A DNA stretch of 64,000 nt from Conchocele bisecta (GCA_029237695.1 CM055279.1:23811919-23875918); one strand, 5' to 3'; shown: positions 1 to 12,060, counted from the stretch's first letter. Made by a program: numbers and translations. The notes: generated from the sequence alone by a model not told the origin.

Positions 1-1914
1 TATTATGACGACAACAATGACGTTGGCTGCAGTTGTAGCTCTTGATAATTAGGCATATTCGAATGATGAAAGTGCAAATATTCTACCCTGATCCCGGGCT
101 ACGGTTGTCGTGAAACCACAAAGACAATTGTGTCGGGAAAGCATATAAAGTAGAAAATCACAAACAAAGTTTATCAGGTAACGAGCTTTGTATTGGCCGA
201 ATACGTACTGACTGATAACATATTGCCGTATCAGGCATTGACCTGATACAAACATTCGGGTTACAACGAAGTGAAAACTGACGTTCCATTGGTCGGATGA
301 ATATTCTAATTACGCCCCACTCATGATCAACCACCATATATAGTCTTCTCATATCGTCAGGGGTGCATAACATGCATAACAACATTTACATTAGATTACA
401 TTCGGTCTGTCTACACCATTCACATTATTAGGGTTATTCATTGTTCGGACGTGTGTTATTGTGGTTTTACTACCATCCCGCAATGAGCTGTGGCGCTTTT
501 GTGCAAATTGGTATTGTCATTGCTCGATCATAACTCGTCACATTGCTGTTATTATTTCTAAGAATTCTCCTTGGTACATGTTATATGTGGCTGAGAATGG
601 GGCGTATGAATTATGTGGACCAGTGTAGCCCCAGACCAGCATGCGCATCCGCGCATCCTGATCAGGGTCTGCACAGGCCGTCATTCCATCAATGAAACAT
701 TCATGCTTGTGAAAAGCAATATAGGTCGTTATTAGGCTATATGAGTGTGATATTTGACCCGAAGCTACACTCATGACAAATACCATGTTTAACAACTTGT
801 ACGCTTTTGCGTAATTACCATTTATCGCACATTGTATACAGAAAGTACAACTTCGCTAGTGCATTACTAGACATTATTACTTAGATATCAATTGTTGCCT
901 AGAAATTGCCTGTATTTACTTACAGCAATAACATACACAGTCCATGCTGATACGGCGTGTTTTCCAGTCTGATACTGAAACTTCTAGTCTGATACTGCAA
1001 TTTCTAGTCTGATTTGAATATAGGATTATCACAACTGCCGGATGATTGATATTTAAACTGATATCTAAGTAATCTAAGTAATGAAGACGTTAATACGTGT
1101 CTTGTTTGATATCGGCCTAGATATCGTCCCTCGGTAACTTGGTATCATGCAACCGTGTTCCATCCGATACAAAGAGAGGAAAATCCAAACGTGTACGTCA
1201 GTTAATGAGGTCACAAATATAAGGAGATATTATTTTACATGTCAGATTTTCCAATCTTGCTTGTTTCATTGTGTTGTATTTCATCTGAATATCAGTTTAT
1301 AAAATTGAATGTGTATTTCCAAAGGATCATATATTTATGTGACATTTTAGTGCGCGATAATGAAACATTATTCCTCATAGCCACGCTGTAAATGGGAAAC
1401 AATTTGGCAAGGCTCTGGCATCCCGTTTCCGTGCCGCGACAGATATTTTCTCCCATTCACGACACTAATCTACTATTATATTTATCCCGTCAACACCTAC
1501 AAATAGCTTTAATATTCAGAAAAATAACATCAGCCGCATCCTCAAAATCTGAGAACCGACTAGTATGACAACCGCACACATTCATACGCAGTGATTAGGT
1601 CGTATTGACAGGATATCAAAAATGTTTCACGGCACCGTGTTTCACGGCACATACGCACTGTGTTGACGGGATAAATAATAAACACTTAATGTTTACATAT
1701 TATATACAACGTACAGTTTTGCAACGTGATTGTCACATACGTGGCGATGTATACACTACAATGTACACTAGCTTCAACCAAGGATGTGTTCTTTTGTACG
1801 TGGTCGGAAAACGAAAACACACACGTGCTTGCATCATGTCTCTAGACAAGCTGTGTATATTAAGTTAACACCTCGAACATCTATAGTTCTCCACTGTTGA
1901 CTGGATGACCTTGA
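1..1914. other. Intergenic DNA with fragments of dispersed repeats
   Basis: No gene is supported here. A reverse-oriented copy of the H2 repeat (shared with 48.84-49.08 kb and 54.4-54.67 kb) lies at about 163-300, recognisable by ATCAGGTAAC followed by a CAGTACGTATT-like stretch and AACCCGG. About 560-800 holds a diverged repeat related to 4.32-4.49 kb and 15.1-15.2 kb. About 960-1025 has three copies of a ~22-bp unit containing TAGTCTGATACTG. A degraded copy of the B family lies at about 1375-1678. Confidence 0.5.
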
Positions 1915-3001
1915 TTCTGCTTCGTACTTGTTACCCGTGTATTCTGTTCAAACGTGGTCGCCCGAACTTGATTCTGTCCCGTATGTGTTGCTACTTGTGT
2001 ATTCTGTTCAAACGTGGCCGCCCGAACTTGATTCTGTCCCGTATGTGTTGTTAATTGTGTAGTCTGTTCAAACGTGGCCGCCCGAACTTGATTATTCCCC
2101 GTATGTGTTGTTACTTGTGTATTCTGTTCACACGAGGCCGTCCGAAATTGATTCTGACCCGTATGTGTTGTTACTTGTGTATTCTGTTCACACGAGGCCG
2201 TCCGAACTTGATTCTGCCCCGTATGTGTTGTTACTTGTGTATTCTGTTCACACGAGGCAGTCCGAACTTGATTCTACCTCGTATGTGTTGTTACCCGTGT
2301 ATTCTGTTCACACGAGGCCGTCCGAACTTGATTCTGTCTCGTTTGCGTTTTTACTTGTGTAGTCTGTTCAAACGTGGCCGCACGAACTTGATTATTCCCC
2401 GTATGTGTTGTTACTTGTGTATTCTGTTCACACGAGGCCGTCCGAAATTGACTCTGCCCCGTATGTGTTGTTACTTGTGTATTCTGTTCACACGAGGCCG
2501 TCCGAACTTGATTCTGCCCCGTATGTGTTGTTACTTGTGTATACAGTTCATACGAGGCCGTCCGAACTTGATTCTGCCCCGTATGTGTTGTTACCCGTGT
2601 ATTCTGTTCACACGAGGCCGTCCGAACTTGATTCTGCCTCGTACATTTGTATTTGTGTTACCCGATGTATCTGTTCACACGAGGCTGCCCGAACTTGATT
2701 GTGCCTCGTATTTGTTGTTTGTTACCCATGTATTCTGTTCACACGAGGCCGCCCGAACTTGATTCTGCCAGGTATTTGGTGTTATCCGATGTATTTTGTT
2801 CACACGAGGCAGCCCGAACTTGATTATGTCTCGTATTTCTTGTTACCCAATGTATTCTGTTCCCACGATGACGTCCAAACATGATTCTGCCTCGTATTTG
2901 GTGTTACCCGATGTATTCTGTACACACGAGGCAGCCCGAACTTGATAATGTCTCGTATTTGTTGTTACCCATGTATTCTGTTCACACGAGGCCGTCCGAA
3001 A
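1915..3001. repeat. Minisatellite, ~60-bp unit, ~18 copies
   Basis: Twelve consecutive units of almost exactly 60 bp run from about 1920 to 2640, followed by about six slightly longer units (62-63 bp) to 3001. Each unit contains TATTCTGTTCACACGAGGC and CCGAACTTGATTCTG. Because 60 is divisible by three, several frames stay open through the array, giving apparent proteins of up to 235 residues made only of a 20-residue repeat. That openness is no evidence of coding. Confidence 0.93.
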
Positions 3002-3411
3002 TGAGTTTCGTTTATACAGTGAATATTCATTCCCCAGCTGCCAATCAGAGATTGATCCCTGAATGAGAAATACGATTTTAGACCATATAACAACACAAAG
3101 ATCTATCGCATTCAGGTACGCAAAGACCGAGTAGCGCCGTGGTATTATTAGTATAGCAAGATTGCATTGTTTCATTGAAGTGTGAACCGCGAACAGCGCA
3201 GGCCCGGCAGTCTGATCAGGGACCGCGCTGGTCACGCGCGCAGCTACGTCCATTTTGTTAGCGGATAACCTCGATTTGTGCCGTTGCCCGATCAATTCCC
3301 TCAAACATGACGTCGCAGAAATGTCACTTCATTTCGCGCGTTACCCAATATCGCGCAATGACAAGCTACAATATCGTGGTTTGCTTGCAACAACCCAATT
3401 CCATTTACGTC

Positions 3412-3720
3412 CTGGTTTTGTGGAACCTCTCCAAACCGGACACCCCCGGGTGTCCGGTTTGGAGATGTTCCACTGTAAATCAGACACGTGAGCTTCATGA
3501 CACATTCTAGTGTTTTGCAATCATGAAAAGACAATGTAATCAGAGATACATAAAATAGAAACACATCTAATGGAATTACTACGAAAGTAGTTTTGAATTC
3601 CATTGGAAATGATTCTAAAGTGCTGTCAAATCATGTTTTCCTTGAGAAAAACGGCAAAATATTATGCAATAGTGGACGACAATTTTCGTTCCCAGCATTC
3701 TAAGGGTTAATATCGTCAGC
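3412..3720. mobile_element. MITE P, pogo/Tigger-like ends, copy 1 (partial)
   Basis: A near-perfect palindrome at about 3421-3475 (GGAACCTCTCCAAACCGGAC and its reverse complement) resembles the CAGTGGAACCTCT-type ends of pogo/Tigger-like non-autonomous elements. The following 3600-3715 matches 47311-47410, where a longer copy of the same family lies. Other hairpin-only copies are at 12800-12870 and 14906-14975. The superfamily is inferred from end similarity only. Confidence 0.6.
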
Positions 3721-3872
3721 GATGTTCATTTAGAGGGTAAATGTGTTTTTCTTCGTAGACATTGGGGCCCAATGTATGATACACCCACCTTGCAACTATA
3801 AGTCGAAGTCTCCGATCGAGCTGAAAATGCCGGTTGGCGAGGCGCCAGCTATTTAAATTTAATGGTCCCAAT

Positions 3873-4270
3873 TCCAAGGTGTATGATCACGTGGTACTAA
3901 CAACAACAACAAGTACCGATTCAAAGTACGTATTATTGTATAGTGTCCTTATTACGTAACGGATTTTGATGAAATATGGTGCATCAAACGCGTCTTGTTA
4001 ATCTGCATATGGTGGTCTCTGTATTTTCGCCCAAACTTCTGTCGTTTTTGCGAAGAATCGATTTCCGTGTCTCTGACACGGAAATCGATTCTTCGCAAAA
4101 ACGACATAAGTCTGTGCCAAACTCCCTAGACAACCACCAAATTCAGCGCATGTAGACGCGTTTGCTGCGTCATATTTCATCAAAATCCGTTGCATATTAA
4201 GACAAATATCAAATAATACTTACTTTGGAGTGGGCGACGTTGTTGTAACCACGTGATCATGCACCTTGGG
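3873..4270. mobile_element. MITE G, palindromic, copy 1
   Basis: Inverted arms begin near 3873 (CCAAGGTGTATGATCACGTG) and end near 4270 with the complementary stretch. The centre (about 4046-4106) is a tight hairpin built on GAAGAATCGATTTCCGTG. A second, more degraded copy lies at 23058-23380. No coding capacity; probably a non-autonomous DNA transposon. Confidence 0.75.
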
Positions 4271-4558
4271 ATGTATGACTTTTGTAGACGTATGTATTCT
4301 GCTCAAATACCAAAGAGATGTAGCCAAATAACGACCTACACGTATATTGCTTTATTAGAAGCATGCTGGGCCGAGTGTTTCATAAATGGGATGGCGACCA
4401 CTAGATATTGGTCAGACTGTACGGATGCACATGCTGATCTGGATCTACACTGGTCGCAAACTGCTGAGCCTCAGTTCTCAATTCACACCCACATTTGCTG
4501 TCTGATGCCTGCCATATTGGATAGACATTGGGAATGACTGCTTGTTCTACATTGTATA

Positions 4559-4838
4559 CTACGGAGCCCCGCATGGCACGTATAATTCTTTTTTTTTTAT
4601 TAATTCGTTCCCACGAAACAACAATTCGTTCCCTCAATTTAACAATTCGTTCCCACGAATTAACTATTCGTTCTCTAAAGTTAACAATTCGTTCCCACAA
4701 AATAACAATTCGTTCGCAGGGGAACGAATTGTTAATTCGTTGGAATGAATTGTTAATTCGAAGGAACGAATTGTTAAATTGAGGGAACGAATTGTTATTT
4801 GGTGGGACAGCCATGTCCCCTGCAGGGCTGCGTAGTAT
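4559..4838. mobile_element. MITE C, multi-palindromic AACAATTCGTTCC array, copy 1
   Basis: The ends carry an inverted repeat around TACGGAGCCCCGCATGG / the complement of CCATGTCCCCTGCAGGGC. Between them, AACAATTCGTTCCC-type 18-20-bp units run in one orientation to about 4715 and in the opposite orientation to about 4800, so the element can fold into several alternative hairpins. Related copies are at 8753-9090 and, as a half element, 45447-45575. Confidence 0.75.
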
Positions 4839-5102
4839 ATAGAGAATAGTAGGTTAGTGCCGTGAATGGGAAAAAATATCTGGCAAGGCTCAGGAAACGG
4901 GATGGGCGAGGCTCTGCCGAGCACATCCCGTTTCCGTGCCGCGCCAGATATGTTTTCCCATTCACGGCACTAACCTACTATTCTATTTATCCGTCAACAC
5001 CTACAAATAGCTGTAAAATGCAAAAAGAGTATTGACTGGATATCAAAGATGTTTCACGGCACCGTGTTTCACGGCTCATACGCACTGTGTTGACGGGATA
5101 AA
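4839..5102. mobile_element. Repeat B, nested-hairpin element, copy 2
   Basis: Two modules are joined. The first, about 4845-4982, is a long hairpin with arms starting AGAATAGTAGGTTAGTGCCG and a central AAACGGGATGGGCGAGGCTC. The second begins TTTATCCGTCAACACC and ends GTGTTGACGGGATAAA, so it has its own inverted ends. Other copies lie at about 1375-1678, 17461-17728, 17917-18203, 23896-24154, 52244-52685 and 54051-54351. It is the commonest interspersed repeat in the window and has no coding capacity. Confidence 0.85.
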
Positions 5103-5204
5103 CAGTGTTTCATAGGTCAAATTTGACTCGCCATGTCAACCGGGTGACAATATAATAAACAAACTTTAAAAACGTTACTATATTGCCCGCCCAGGACGTC
5201 AGTT

Positions 5205-5450
5205 CGAGAGCCGGGGGGGGGATTGTGTGAAGGTGTTTCGGGTGGAGGCGTGGTGGGGGCGTGGTGGGGCGACTTTCTTTGGTTCGGTGCGAGTCGCGGG
5301 AGTAGTTTGTGGAAATTGGGGTTATGGCTGGGTGGGGAAGGCGTGTCGGGGTGGGGGACTGACGGGGCAGGGGGCGGTGGAAAGGGTGGTGGTAGTGGCA
5401 GGGGCAGGGCGGAGCGGGGCGGGAATCCCGACTCGGAAATTAATATCTGA
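5205..5450 (+). other. G-rich tract with strong GC skew
   Basis: About 240 bp on the plus strand are dominated by runs of three to nine Gs (a run of nine near 5213-5221, then many GGGG groups) in otherwise AT-rich DNA. The minus strand could encode a Pro/Ser-rich peptide, but the composition alone explains the open frames. The spacing of G runs is compatible with G-quadruplexes. No gene is called. Confidence 0.7.
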
Positions 5451-5691
5451 TTACAATTTCCCGCGCAGTGTAATCCCATAATAGACACATTATAATCACA
5501 TAGTACTTAGTAAATCACTTTGGAGGAAATCGTTGCGTGTAGCAGTTTAATTCCACAAATGATATTGCTTTCCAAGCTTTACATAGGGCGGTGAAGACAT
5601 TGGTAAATGTAAATGTTTTGATTTAACTACTCCAGTGGCTCGATGACCTTGCATGTCGGGACCGACTATTTACGTCCCCATCCGATATGAC

Positions 5692-6262
5692 TACTGTCTG
5701 TTTCACGAAAGCTGCCCAAATTTTACGGCTATATAGACAATTCAAAAACAATATTATTTTCGATAATATAAATTAAAGGAAAATTTAAGAATGAGCCTTC
5801 TTTTTATTTCGTGAAATTCGGTCAAATATTGATTTTATTACGAAAAATTGATTTGTCTATGGGAATTTAACATGGGGGAAAAAGTGGTAAGGAAGTGTGG
5901 GAGGAGTCAAAAAAAGAAATAAATTGGAAATTGACTCCGAAACCTGACTAGATAGCTTGGATATGATCTAACTAAGAAAACAAAAGTTAAATTTTAAAAA
6001 TCGGTCCAGTGTTTCTAAGATTCAAAAAAAATTCCCCATGTTAAATCCCCATAGACATTTTCAATCCGTGAAGATGTCTATGGGGATTTAACATGGGGAA
6101 ATTGTTTTTTCGCAATAAAATCAATATTTGACCAAATTTCACGAAATAAAAAGAAGGCTCATTTTTAATTTTTCCTTTAATTTAATACTATCAAAAGAAA
6201 TCTTGTTTTTGAATTCTTGATATGGCCATAACATTTGGGCAGCATTCGTGAAACAGACTATA
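5692..6262. mobile_element. MITE A with TA ends, copy 1
   Basis: The element begins TA-CTGTCTGTTTCACGAAAG and ends with the complementary GTGAAACAGAC followed by TA, which suggests a Tc1/mariner-type TA target duplication. Arms of over 100 bp are inverted repeats. A perfect internal hairpin sits near 6030-6100 around GATGTCTATGGGGATTTAAC. Copies: 9139-9710 (very similar), 25489-26012 and 55538-55990 (degraded). Non-coding. Confidence 0.88.
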
Positions 6263-6284
6263 TGCACGAACTTCAAGTTGTCTT

Positions 6285-6385
6285 GCCCAAGGACACGCCG
6301 AATCGACCATTCGGAGCAGGTCGAGGTGGGAATCGAACCCGATCCGCAGTCAGACGCACTACCTACTGAGCTAATCCGGCCACTG
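6285..6385 (-). repeat. tRNA-like segment, probably a SINE head
   Basis: Read on the minus strand, 6385-6315 holds an A-box-like stretch (TTAGCTCAGTAGGTAG) and a clear B box (GGGTTCGATTCCC). The anticodon region between them is too short and unpaired for a working tRNA, so a tRNA-derived SINE fragment is more likely than a functional tRNA gene. Confidence 0.5.
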
Positions 6386-6639
6386 ACATTGGTAGTGTTA
6401 TGAATTAAATGTACTAGTGCAGAAAGTTGGCTTTCGCTGTGCAATAACACAGTGTGTTAAATATGCAAACTACACATTAGTAAATACAACTATGAACACA
6501 AGAACATGTTAATACGTTTTTGGTATAGCTTCAATGTATGCTGTTGTGTTTATCAGATAAATATATATACATGTAAACCCATAATTCCTGTTGATTCAAC
6601 AGTATAATAATTTAATGGTGATTTAAAATGGGGAAATAG

Positions 6640-7205
6640 TATATGTATTACACACATTGACTGATTTCAAAAGACACCCGGCAGTGCATCGTTTCTTATG
6701 GAATCAGTAAACTCGTTTAATAAACATAATATTATTAAGCAATCACTCATCTAAGGTCTTCTATATATTTTGTTTTGCAGAAACACGTCTTATATTTAAG
6801 GTATAATACCATGGCCTGTTGCGTTTACTATATCACGAACAGCATTTGGTCTGTTTAAAGTGCGTGGAGTCCGAATGTTTGTTCATAATACAGTAAACGC
6901 TGAAAGGTACGAATATGTCCGCACGATCGAAAATATCCTCGGACATATTCGGGAGGGTCTAAGGTAAAGCGTATCATCTCTCATTTGCATATGAAAACAG
7001 CCTGATACCACCGCGAGTCACTATCAATAAAGTAACAATTACTAAATGATTATATCTGTATAGCGGGCACTCATAAGTTTTAGAACTGGTGGAATAGTGA
7101 CACAATTATACACTTATTCAATTCCTATAAAAACATTTTGTGCCTACTGAGTGGGCATGTATCTTTAGCGATGGCTGAAATGGCCACTCCATGCGCTGCA
7201 TATAT
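6640..7205. repeat. Repeat J, copy 1
   Basis: The stretch from about 6970 (TCATTTGCATATGAAAACAG) to 7200 matches 57860-58350 and the two sides of the Maverick insertion (26690-26872 and 44691-44770). It includes ACAATTATACACTTATTCAA at about 7101, which shows the undisturbed state of the site occupied by the Maverick. A short (TA)n run follows at about 7203-7226. Confidence 0.7.
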
Positions 7206-7405
7206 TATATTATATATATATATATAGGATCTAACATAATTCACATAATTATATGTTATACATATATCGCATCACATTTACGATTTAGGAAGCAATTATC
7301 TTTGAATCAAATGATGATCACTGATAAAATGGGTCCTTAAGATGCGTTTGCTACATGTATATCTCATAACTTCAGGAAGTGTGCGAATACTAAACTGGGG
7401 ATACT

Positions 7406-7638
7406 GGGGGCCATTTCACTAATCTTCGTATGACTAAAATGTTCGTAAGTGCAAACTTATGATATTCTGTAAATTTCACGTCTGGGAAATTCAATTGATT
7501 GATTTACATTTACTGAGCATAGGCTGCATATGCAGCCTATGCTCAATAAATGTAAATCAATCAATTGAATTTTCCAGAAGATCCTAAATTTGCACTTACG
7601 AACATGTTAGTCGCTCGAAGTTTAGGGAAACGGGCCCC
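7406..7638. mobile_element. MITE F, fully palindromic, copy 1
   Basis: The whole ~230 bp is an inverted repeat: ends GGGGGCCATTTCACTAA / its complement, centre at about 7515-7550 (GAGCATAGGCTGCATATGC). Two further copies are at 26105-26333 and 48457-48679. There is room only for the two arms, so it is a foldback-type non-autonomous element. Confidence 0.88.
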
Positions 7639-7639
7639 A

Positions 7640-8752
7640 GATTCTGAGGATTTAATGATGCAAAATTATGTTCTTTTATTTATCACCGAAAGTACATGTA
7701 TATGTATATGACATACATAGCATGTCACGTCGAGACGGCTTAAATGAAGAGTTAAAGCATTGAGAAATAATACCAAAGTAATAGAAAATAGTTCAAAATG
7801 TTCATACGCGCACAAATGTATTACCGAATGTAATGAGATAACCATTGTGTATGTATCTCGTTCATAAGTTAGCTATCCCACGAGATAGCATATTGTTAGA
7901 ACGTTTGTTCATCTTCAGCTTCCGTACATGTACATACATATCTATTTTTAATGGCAGCTGGGTCAAAAGAGTATGCGCCATTTCCCAAATAAGTTTGCAA
8001 ATCAGTCGAGCCCTATCAGTGTTGAACATGTTTGTTATACTTTAATTCTCAACTGGGATCCAACAAAATACGTCCATTAATTAGACATTTAATCGCTTGT
8101 TCAAAGTTTGTGTCGTTTTTTCATTTCGTAAATTTCGCTTTCCAACGCATCTTTTTTAAATACACATAATACTAATTTGAAGTTAAAGCTAGCAAATATT
8201 ACATAAAATGTTAAAACGTTTTAATAGCCAATACGTGTGCTACATTATGAAAAACATAACTCGAAAAACGCTTTACTTACAACGATGCAATCAGAAAAAT
8301 AATATTTTGTACACAAAGTCAAGACATGAAGTCACGTGACGTCATGACATCACGAGCTGCTTGGCGTTATCAAAGTAATACTACATTCAACCTGTCTAAC
8401 AGATGTTGTGCTATGTATATGCAGGTTTGATGAGCAAGGAATCTTTATCTTTATACAGAATTAGTTCTCAAACTTGCTGGTATCCCTTCGTATTAAACCA
8501 ACATAAGTAGGTCACATAAGTCACGTGACATCATGACGTCGCGAGCTGTTATGCGTTATTATAGTAATACTAATATTCAACCTGTCACTCAGATGACTGA
8601 AATTACCCCTTCACGTGATCCGCATTGCATGTACGTGTCACATGAGCCACGTATTAGGATAGTCTGGTTAACATGGTATACTTATTAGAAAACAAAACGA
8701 AATAAATAGCCACTGACACTTAATTTACAATGTACGTCTTTCGAGCTTTTCT
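7640..8752. other. Intergenic, no gene seen
   Basis: AT-rich sequence without supported coding regions. Two similar stretches with GTCACGTGACGTCATGAC-type palindromic motifs lie at about 8330-8400 and 8515-8590 and are probably copies of one diverged repeat. Confidence 0.5.
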
Positions 8753-9090
8753 ACGGAGCTCCACAGGGGACGTAGAATTTTATTTGTTTATTAATTCCTT
8801 CCCACAACATAACAATTCGTTCCCTCAAGTTAACAATTCGTTCCCATGATAAAACAATTCGTTCCCACACGAACGAATTGTTAATTCGTGGGAACGAATT
8901 GTTATAGGGAATTAATTGTTAATTCGAGGGAACGAATTGTTAAATTGAGTGAACGAATTGTCATTTCGTGGGAGCGAATTGTTAAATAGAGGGAAAGAAT
9001 TGTTATGTGGGAACGAATTGTTAACTCGAGGTACAAATTGCTAAATCCAACAAAATCCATGTCCCCTGCGGGGCTCCGTACTATTTATCT
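8753..9090. mobile_element. MITE C, multi-palindromic AACAATTCGTTCC array, copy 2
   Basis: Inverted ends (GAGCTCCACAGGGGACGT and the complement of ACATGTCCCCTGCGGGGCTC-like sequence near 9060-9085) enclose about a dozen AACAATTCGTTCCC-type units that switch orientation near 8868-8880. It matches 4559-4838 in design, but the number and order of units differ, as expected from recombination between short inverted units. Confidence 0.75.
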
Positions 9091-9138
9091 CATGTGCATT
9101 AAAGCTACATTTCTGCCTGTAACACAGGGCTACTGACC

Positions 9139-9710
9139 TACTGTCTGTTTCGCGAAAGCTGCCCAAATTTTACGGCTATATAAACAATTCAAAAAAAATA
9201 TTTTTTTCGAAAATATTAAATTAAAGGAAAATTTAAGAATGAGCCTTCTTTTTATTTCGTGAAGTTCGGTCAAATATTGATTTTATTACGAAAAATTGAT
9301 TTGTCTATGGGAATTTAACATGGGGGAAAAAGTGGTAAGGAAGTGTGGGAGGAGTCAAAAAACGAAAAACTTTGGAAATTGACTCCGAAACCTGACTAGA
9401 TAGCTTGGATATGATCTAACTAAGAAAACAAAAGTTAAATTTTAAAAATCGGTTCAATATTTCTGAAATTATAAAAAATTTCCCCATGTTAAATCCCCAT
9501 AGACATCTTCACTCCGTGAAGATGTCTATGGGGATTTAACATGGGGAAATTTTGTTTTCGCAATAAAATCAATATTTGACCAAATTTCACTAAATAAAAA
9601 GAAGGCTCATTCTTAAATTTTCCTTTAATTTAATAATATCGAACAAAATATGGTTTTTGAATTGTTTATATGGCCGTAAAATTTGGGCAGCTTTCGTGAA
9701 ACAGACTATA
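9139..9710. mobile_element. MITE A with TA ends, copy 2
   Basis: Nearly identical to 5692-6262, again flanked by TA on both sides, with the central hairpin at about 9480-9550. High similarity over about 570 bp between these two copies suggests comparatively recent spread. Confidence 0.88.
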
Positions 9711-10300
9711 GATTAGTTAATTTGTGTTCCCTCGCGACGTTGTAAATCTCCGACGATCATTCGACAGAATATAGTTATGCTCATGCAAAACAGGAATGCG
9801 CTAATCTTCGTTCCTTCTCCTTCTGGGACATTGTAACGAAGATTAACCCTTTCACCCCTAAGTAACTGGAATGGATTTTGACATGTTAATTTTGCAACCA
9901 ATCCAATTGTCACAAACTAAATTTCAGACTAGTCCATTTATGAAAAGGGGGTGTTTTTTGTTTTAAAAATATGAACATTACTTTAAAAAAGTGCAGATCC
10001 TGATGAGACGGCTTGTTACGAGCCGGCTCATCTGGATCTGCACTGTTTGCGGGCTTTCGGGTTCAACGGGTTAAGGTTCGTAAACTTCGTTCCTTCGCGG
10101 CGCTGCAACGAAGATTACTTAATTTTCTTTCCTTCGCTACGTTTTAACGAAGATTAAGGTTCTTAATTTTCGTTCCTTCGTGGCGTTGTAACGAAGTTTA
10201 AGAACATTAATCTTCGCTACAACGTCGCGAAGGAACGAAGAAACGACGAAAGTACTTTGGCTCGCGAAGGAACGAAGATTTAGAGGCGATAATTAGCGTT
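9711..10300. repeat. Imperfect inverted repeats around TTCGTTCCTTCGCGACGTTG
   Basis: Several short blocks (near 9725, 9800-9850, 10075-10110, 10120-10200 and in the opposite orientation 10205-10280) repeat a CGTTCCTTCG...GTTGTAACGAAGATTAA module. A separate hairpin around GTGCAGATCCTGATGAG lies at about 9991-10042. Function unknown. Confidence 0.6.
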
Positions 10301-10925
10301 TTGCTATTGTCATTTAGTATAGGCGACGAACAAGAGTGCCGAATGTCGCAATATACGCCGTCGATGCATGGCCAATGAACAAAGGAGATATCACACTAAA
10401 AATCAATAGATTTCTTTCTCTAGCCAAGAGAAAGGTATGTACCGAAGTGTGTTGCGATCCGTCAAAGAGAACTAGAGTTATCGCGTAGGCAAGCTGTGCC
10501 CGTTCGCCGGCCGCCCGCCCGTCCGCCCAAGATGAATGCATAGTACGTCTCTTTTGTTTGCGTATAAAATGTAAAATAATATGGTTAAAATACCGTTAGA
10601 AAACAATATGCGATTTAACAGCGGTACCTTTTCAATGTCGGCCAGTGTATAATTCACACACGGCTGAAATTAAATCTAATTTGTTTGAAAAAAATTATTT
10701 GAACCTCGCTTCTGAAATTAACACTGACATCCTCAAGTTTAATTTGCATATTGGTTCAGACACTACACATGCTCAATGACATGCGCATGTTGTGGTTGTC
10801 ATGGTGAATCGCAATCACGTGTGTGCCATAGCAACAGCCGATGCAATTTGCACATACATTAAAGTAGAAATTGATGCTGGTCCACAAGCGCATGTGTATC
10901 GCCCTCTCCGCCTACAGGTAGCCAC
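10301..10925. other. Intergenic, no gene seen
   Basis: A GC-richer patch (about 10490-10530) has reiterated CCGCCCGCCCG-type sequence, but no supported coding region, RNA gene or dispersed repeat was recognised. Confidence 0.4.
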
Positions 10926-10929
10926 TACA

Positions 10930-12060
10930 TAAATAAAGGGAGATAACTAATATGTTAGTAAGGTGAGCGTTGTCATTCTTGCACAAGACACACCATTGGG
11001 TCATGGTTTATGCAAGTGTGAAATATTAAGTTTTAGATTGGCAGCAAAATATCTCCGAATATACAGAGGGAGATAACTAAAACATATGTGAGGCAAGAGT
11101 TTTCTATATTGCATGCAAATCACCTTTGGGTCATGGTCTATTCATATGTGAAGTTTCATAAACCTATTCCAAAAGGTGGTATTTGAGTTATGCACCGGAC
11201 AATAAATCAGTGTGTTGAAAAAACAATAGGACAACTCGAAAATTAATGAGGCAAGAGTTGTTGTTCTTGCGCGCAACCCATATCAGGGTCGTGGTCTATG
11301 CAAGTGTGAATTTTCATGAAACTATTCCAAATGGGTATTCCAGTTATGCTCCTGACAAGAAATCAGTTCGCGAAAAAATAAAGGTCGATATTGTGTGCGG
11401 CACACCATTGATACGTGGACTAAGAATGTGTGAAGATTCCTGAAAATATTCCAAAGGGTATTCGAGTTATGCTCCGTACAAGAAATCAGTGCGTGGAAAA
11501 ACAAAAGGAGATAATTTGAAAATTAGCAAGGCAAGAATTGTCATTGTGGCACACAACACACCTTTCGGTCGTGGTTTATCCATGTGTGAAGTTTTATAAA
11601 AGTATTCCAAAGTATTGCACAGTTATGCTCCGGACAAGAAATCAGTGCGCAAAAGTCAAAGGGAGATAACTCGAAGATTAGTGAGGCAAGTAGTTATTGA
11701 GTAGTTATCATTATTGCGTGTGATACACCTTTGCGTCGTTGTCTATGCATGTGTGAAGGTACGTGAACATATTCCAAAGTGTATTCGAGTTAAGCTCCGG
11801 GCAAGAAATGAGTACGCATTCTTACACGCGACACACTTTGAGGTCGTGGTCAATATTTCAACGGTAGTCTGAATTATACTCCGGACAAGAAATCCTAGTG
11901 AAAGGGAGATAACTAAACAATTAGTGAGGCAAGAGTTGTCATTCTTGCGAGCGACACACGTTCGGGTCGTGGTCTATGCATGTGTGACGTTTCATGAACA
12001 TACATGTATTCCAAAGGGTATTCGAGTTATGTTCCGGACAAGAAGTGTCTGTGGCGGAGG
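10930..12060. repeat. Repeat L, degenerate ~150-165-bp tandem array, copy 1
   Basis: About seven or eight diverged units follow each other. Each contains AGGGAGATAACT, then GAGGCAAGAGTTGTCATTCT, a GTCGTGGTCTATGCATGTG block, GAAGTTTCATGAA and TATGCTCCGGACAAGAA. The same unit recurs three times at 59920-60360. Such GGGAGATAACT-containing repeats fit molluscan repetitive DNA. Confidence 0.8.

Noticed and set aside
2055..2762. 235-residue open frame over the 60-bp minisatellite
   Set aside because: All three plus frames are open for long stretches because the unit length is a multiple of three; no domain or start context.
1915..3001. CRISPR-like array
   Set aside because: Units are contiguous without unique spacers; the DNA is eukaryotic.
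5117..5488. Pro-rich protein on the minus strand of the G-rich tract
   Set aside because: Open frames in all phases follow from composition; no start context or homologous domain.
6285..6385. Functional tRNA gene
   Set aside because: Anticodon arm does not pair and the variable region is missing, although A and B boxes are present.
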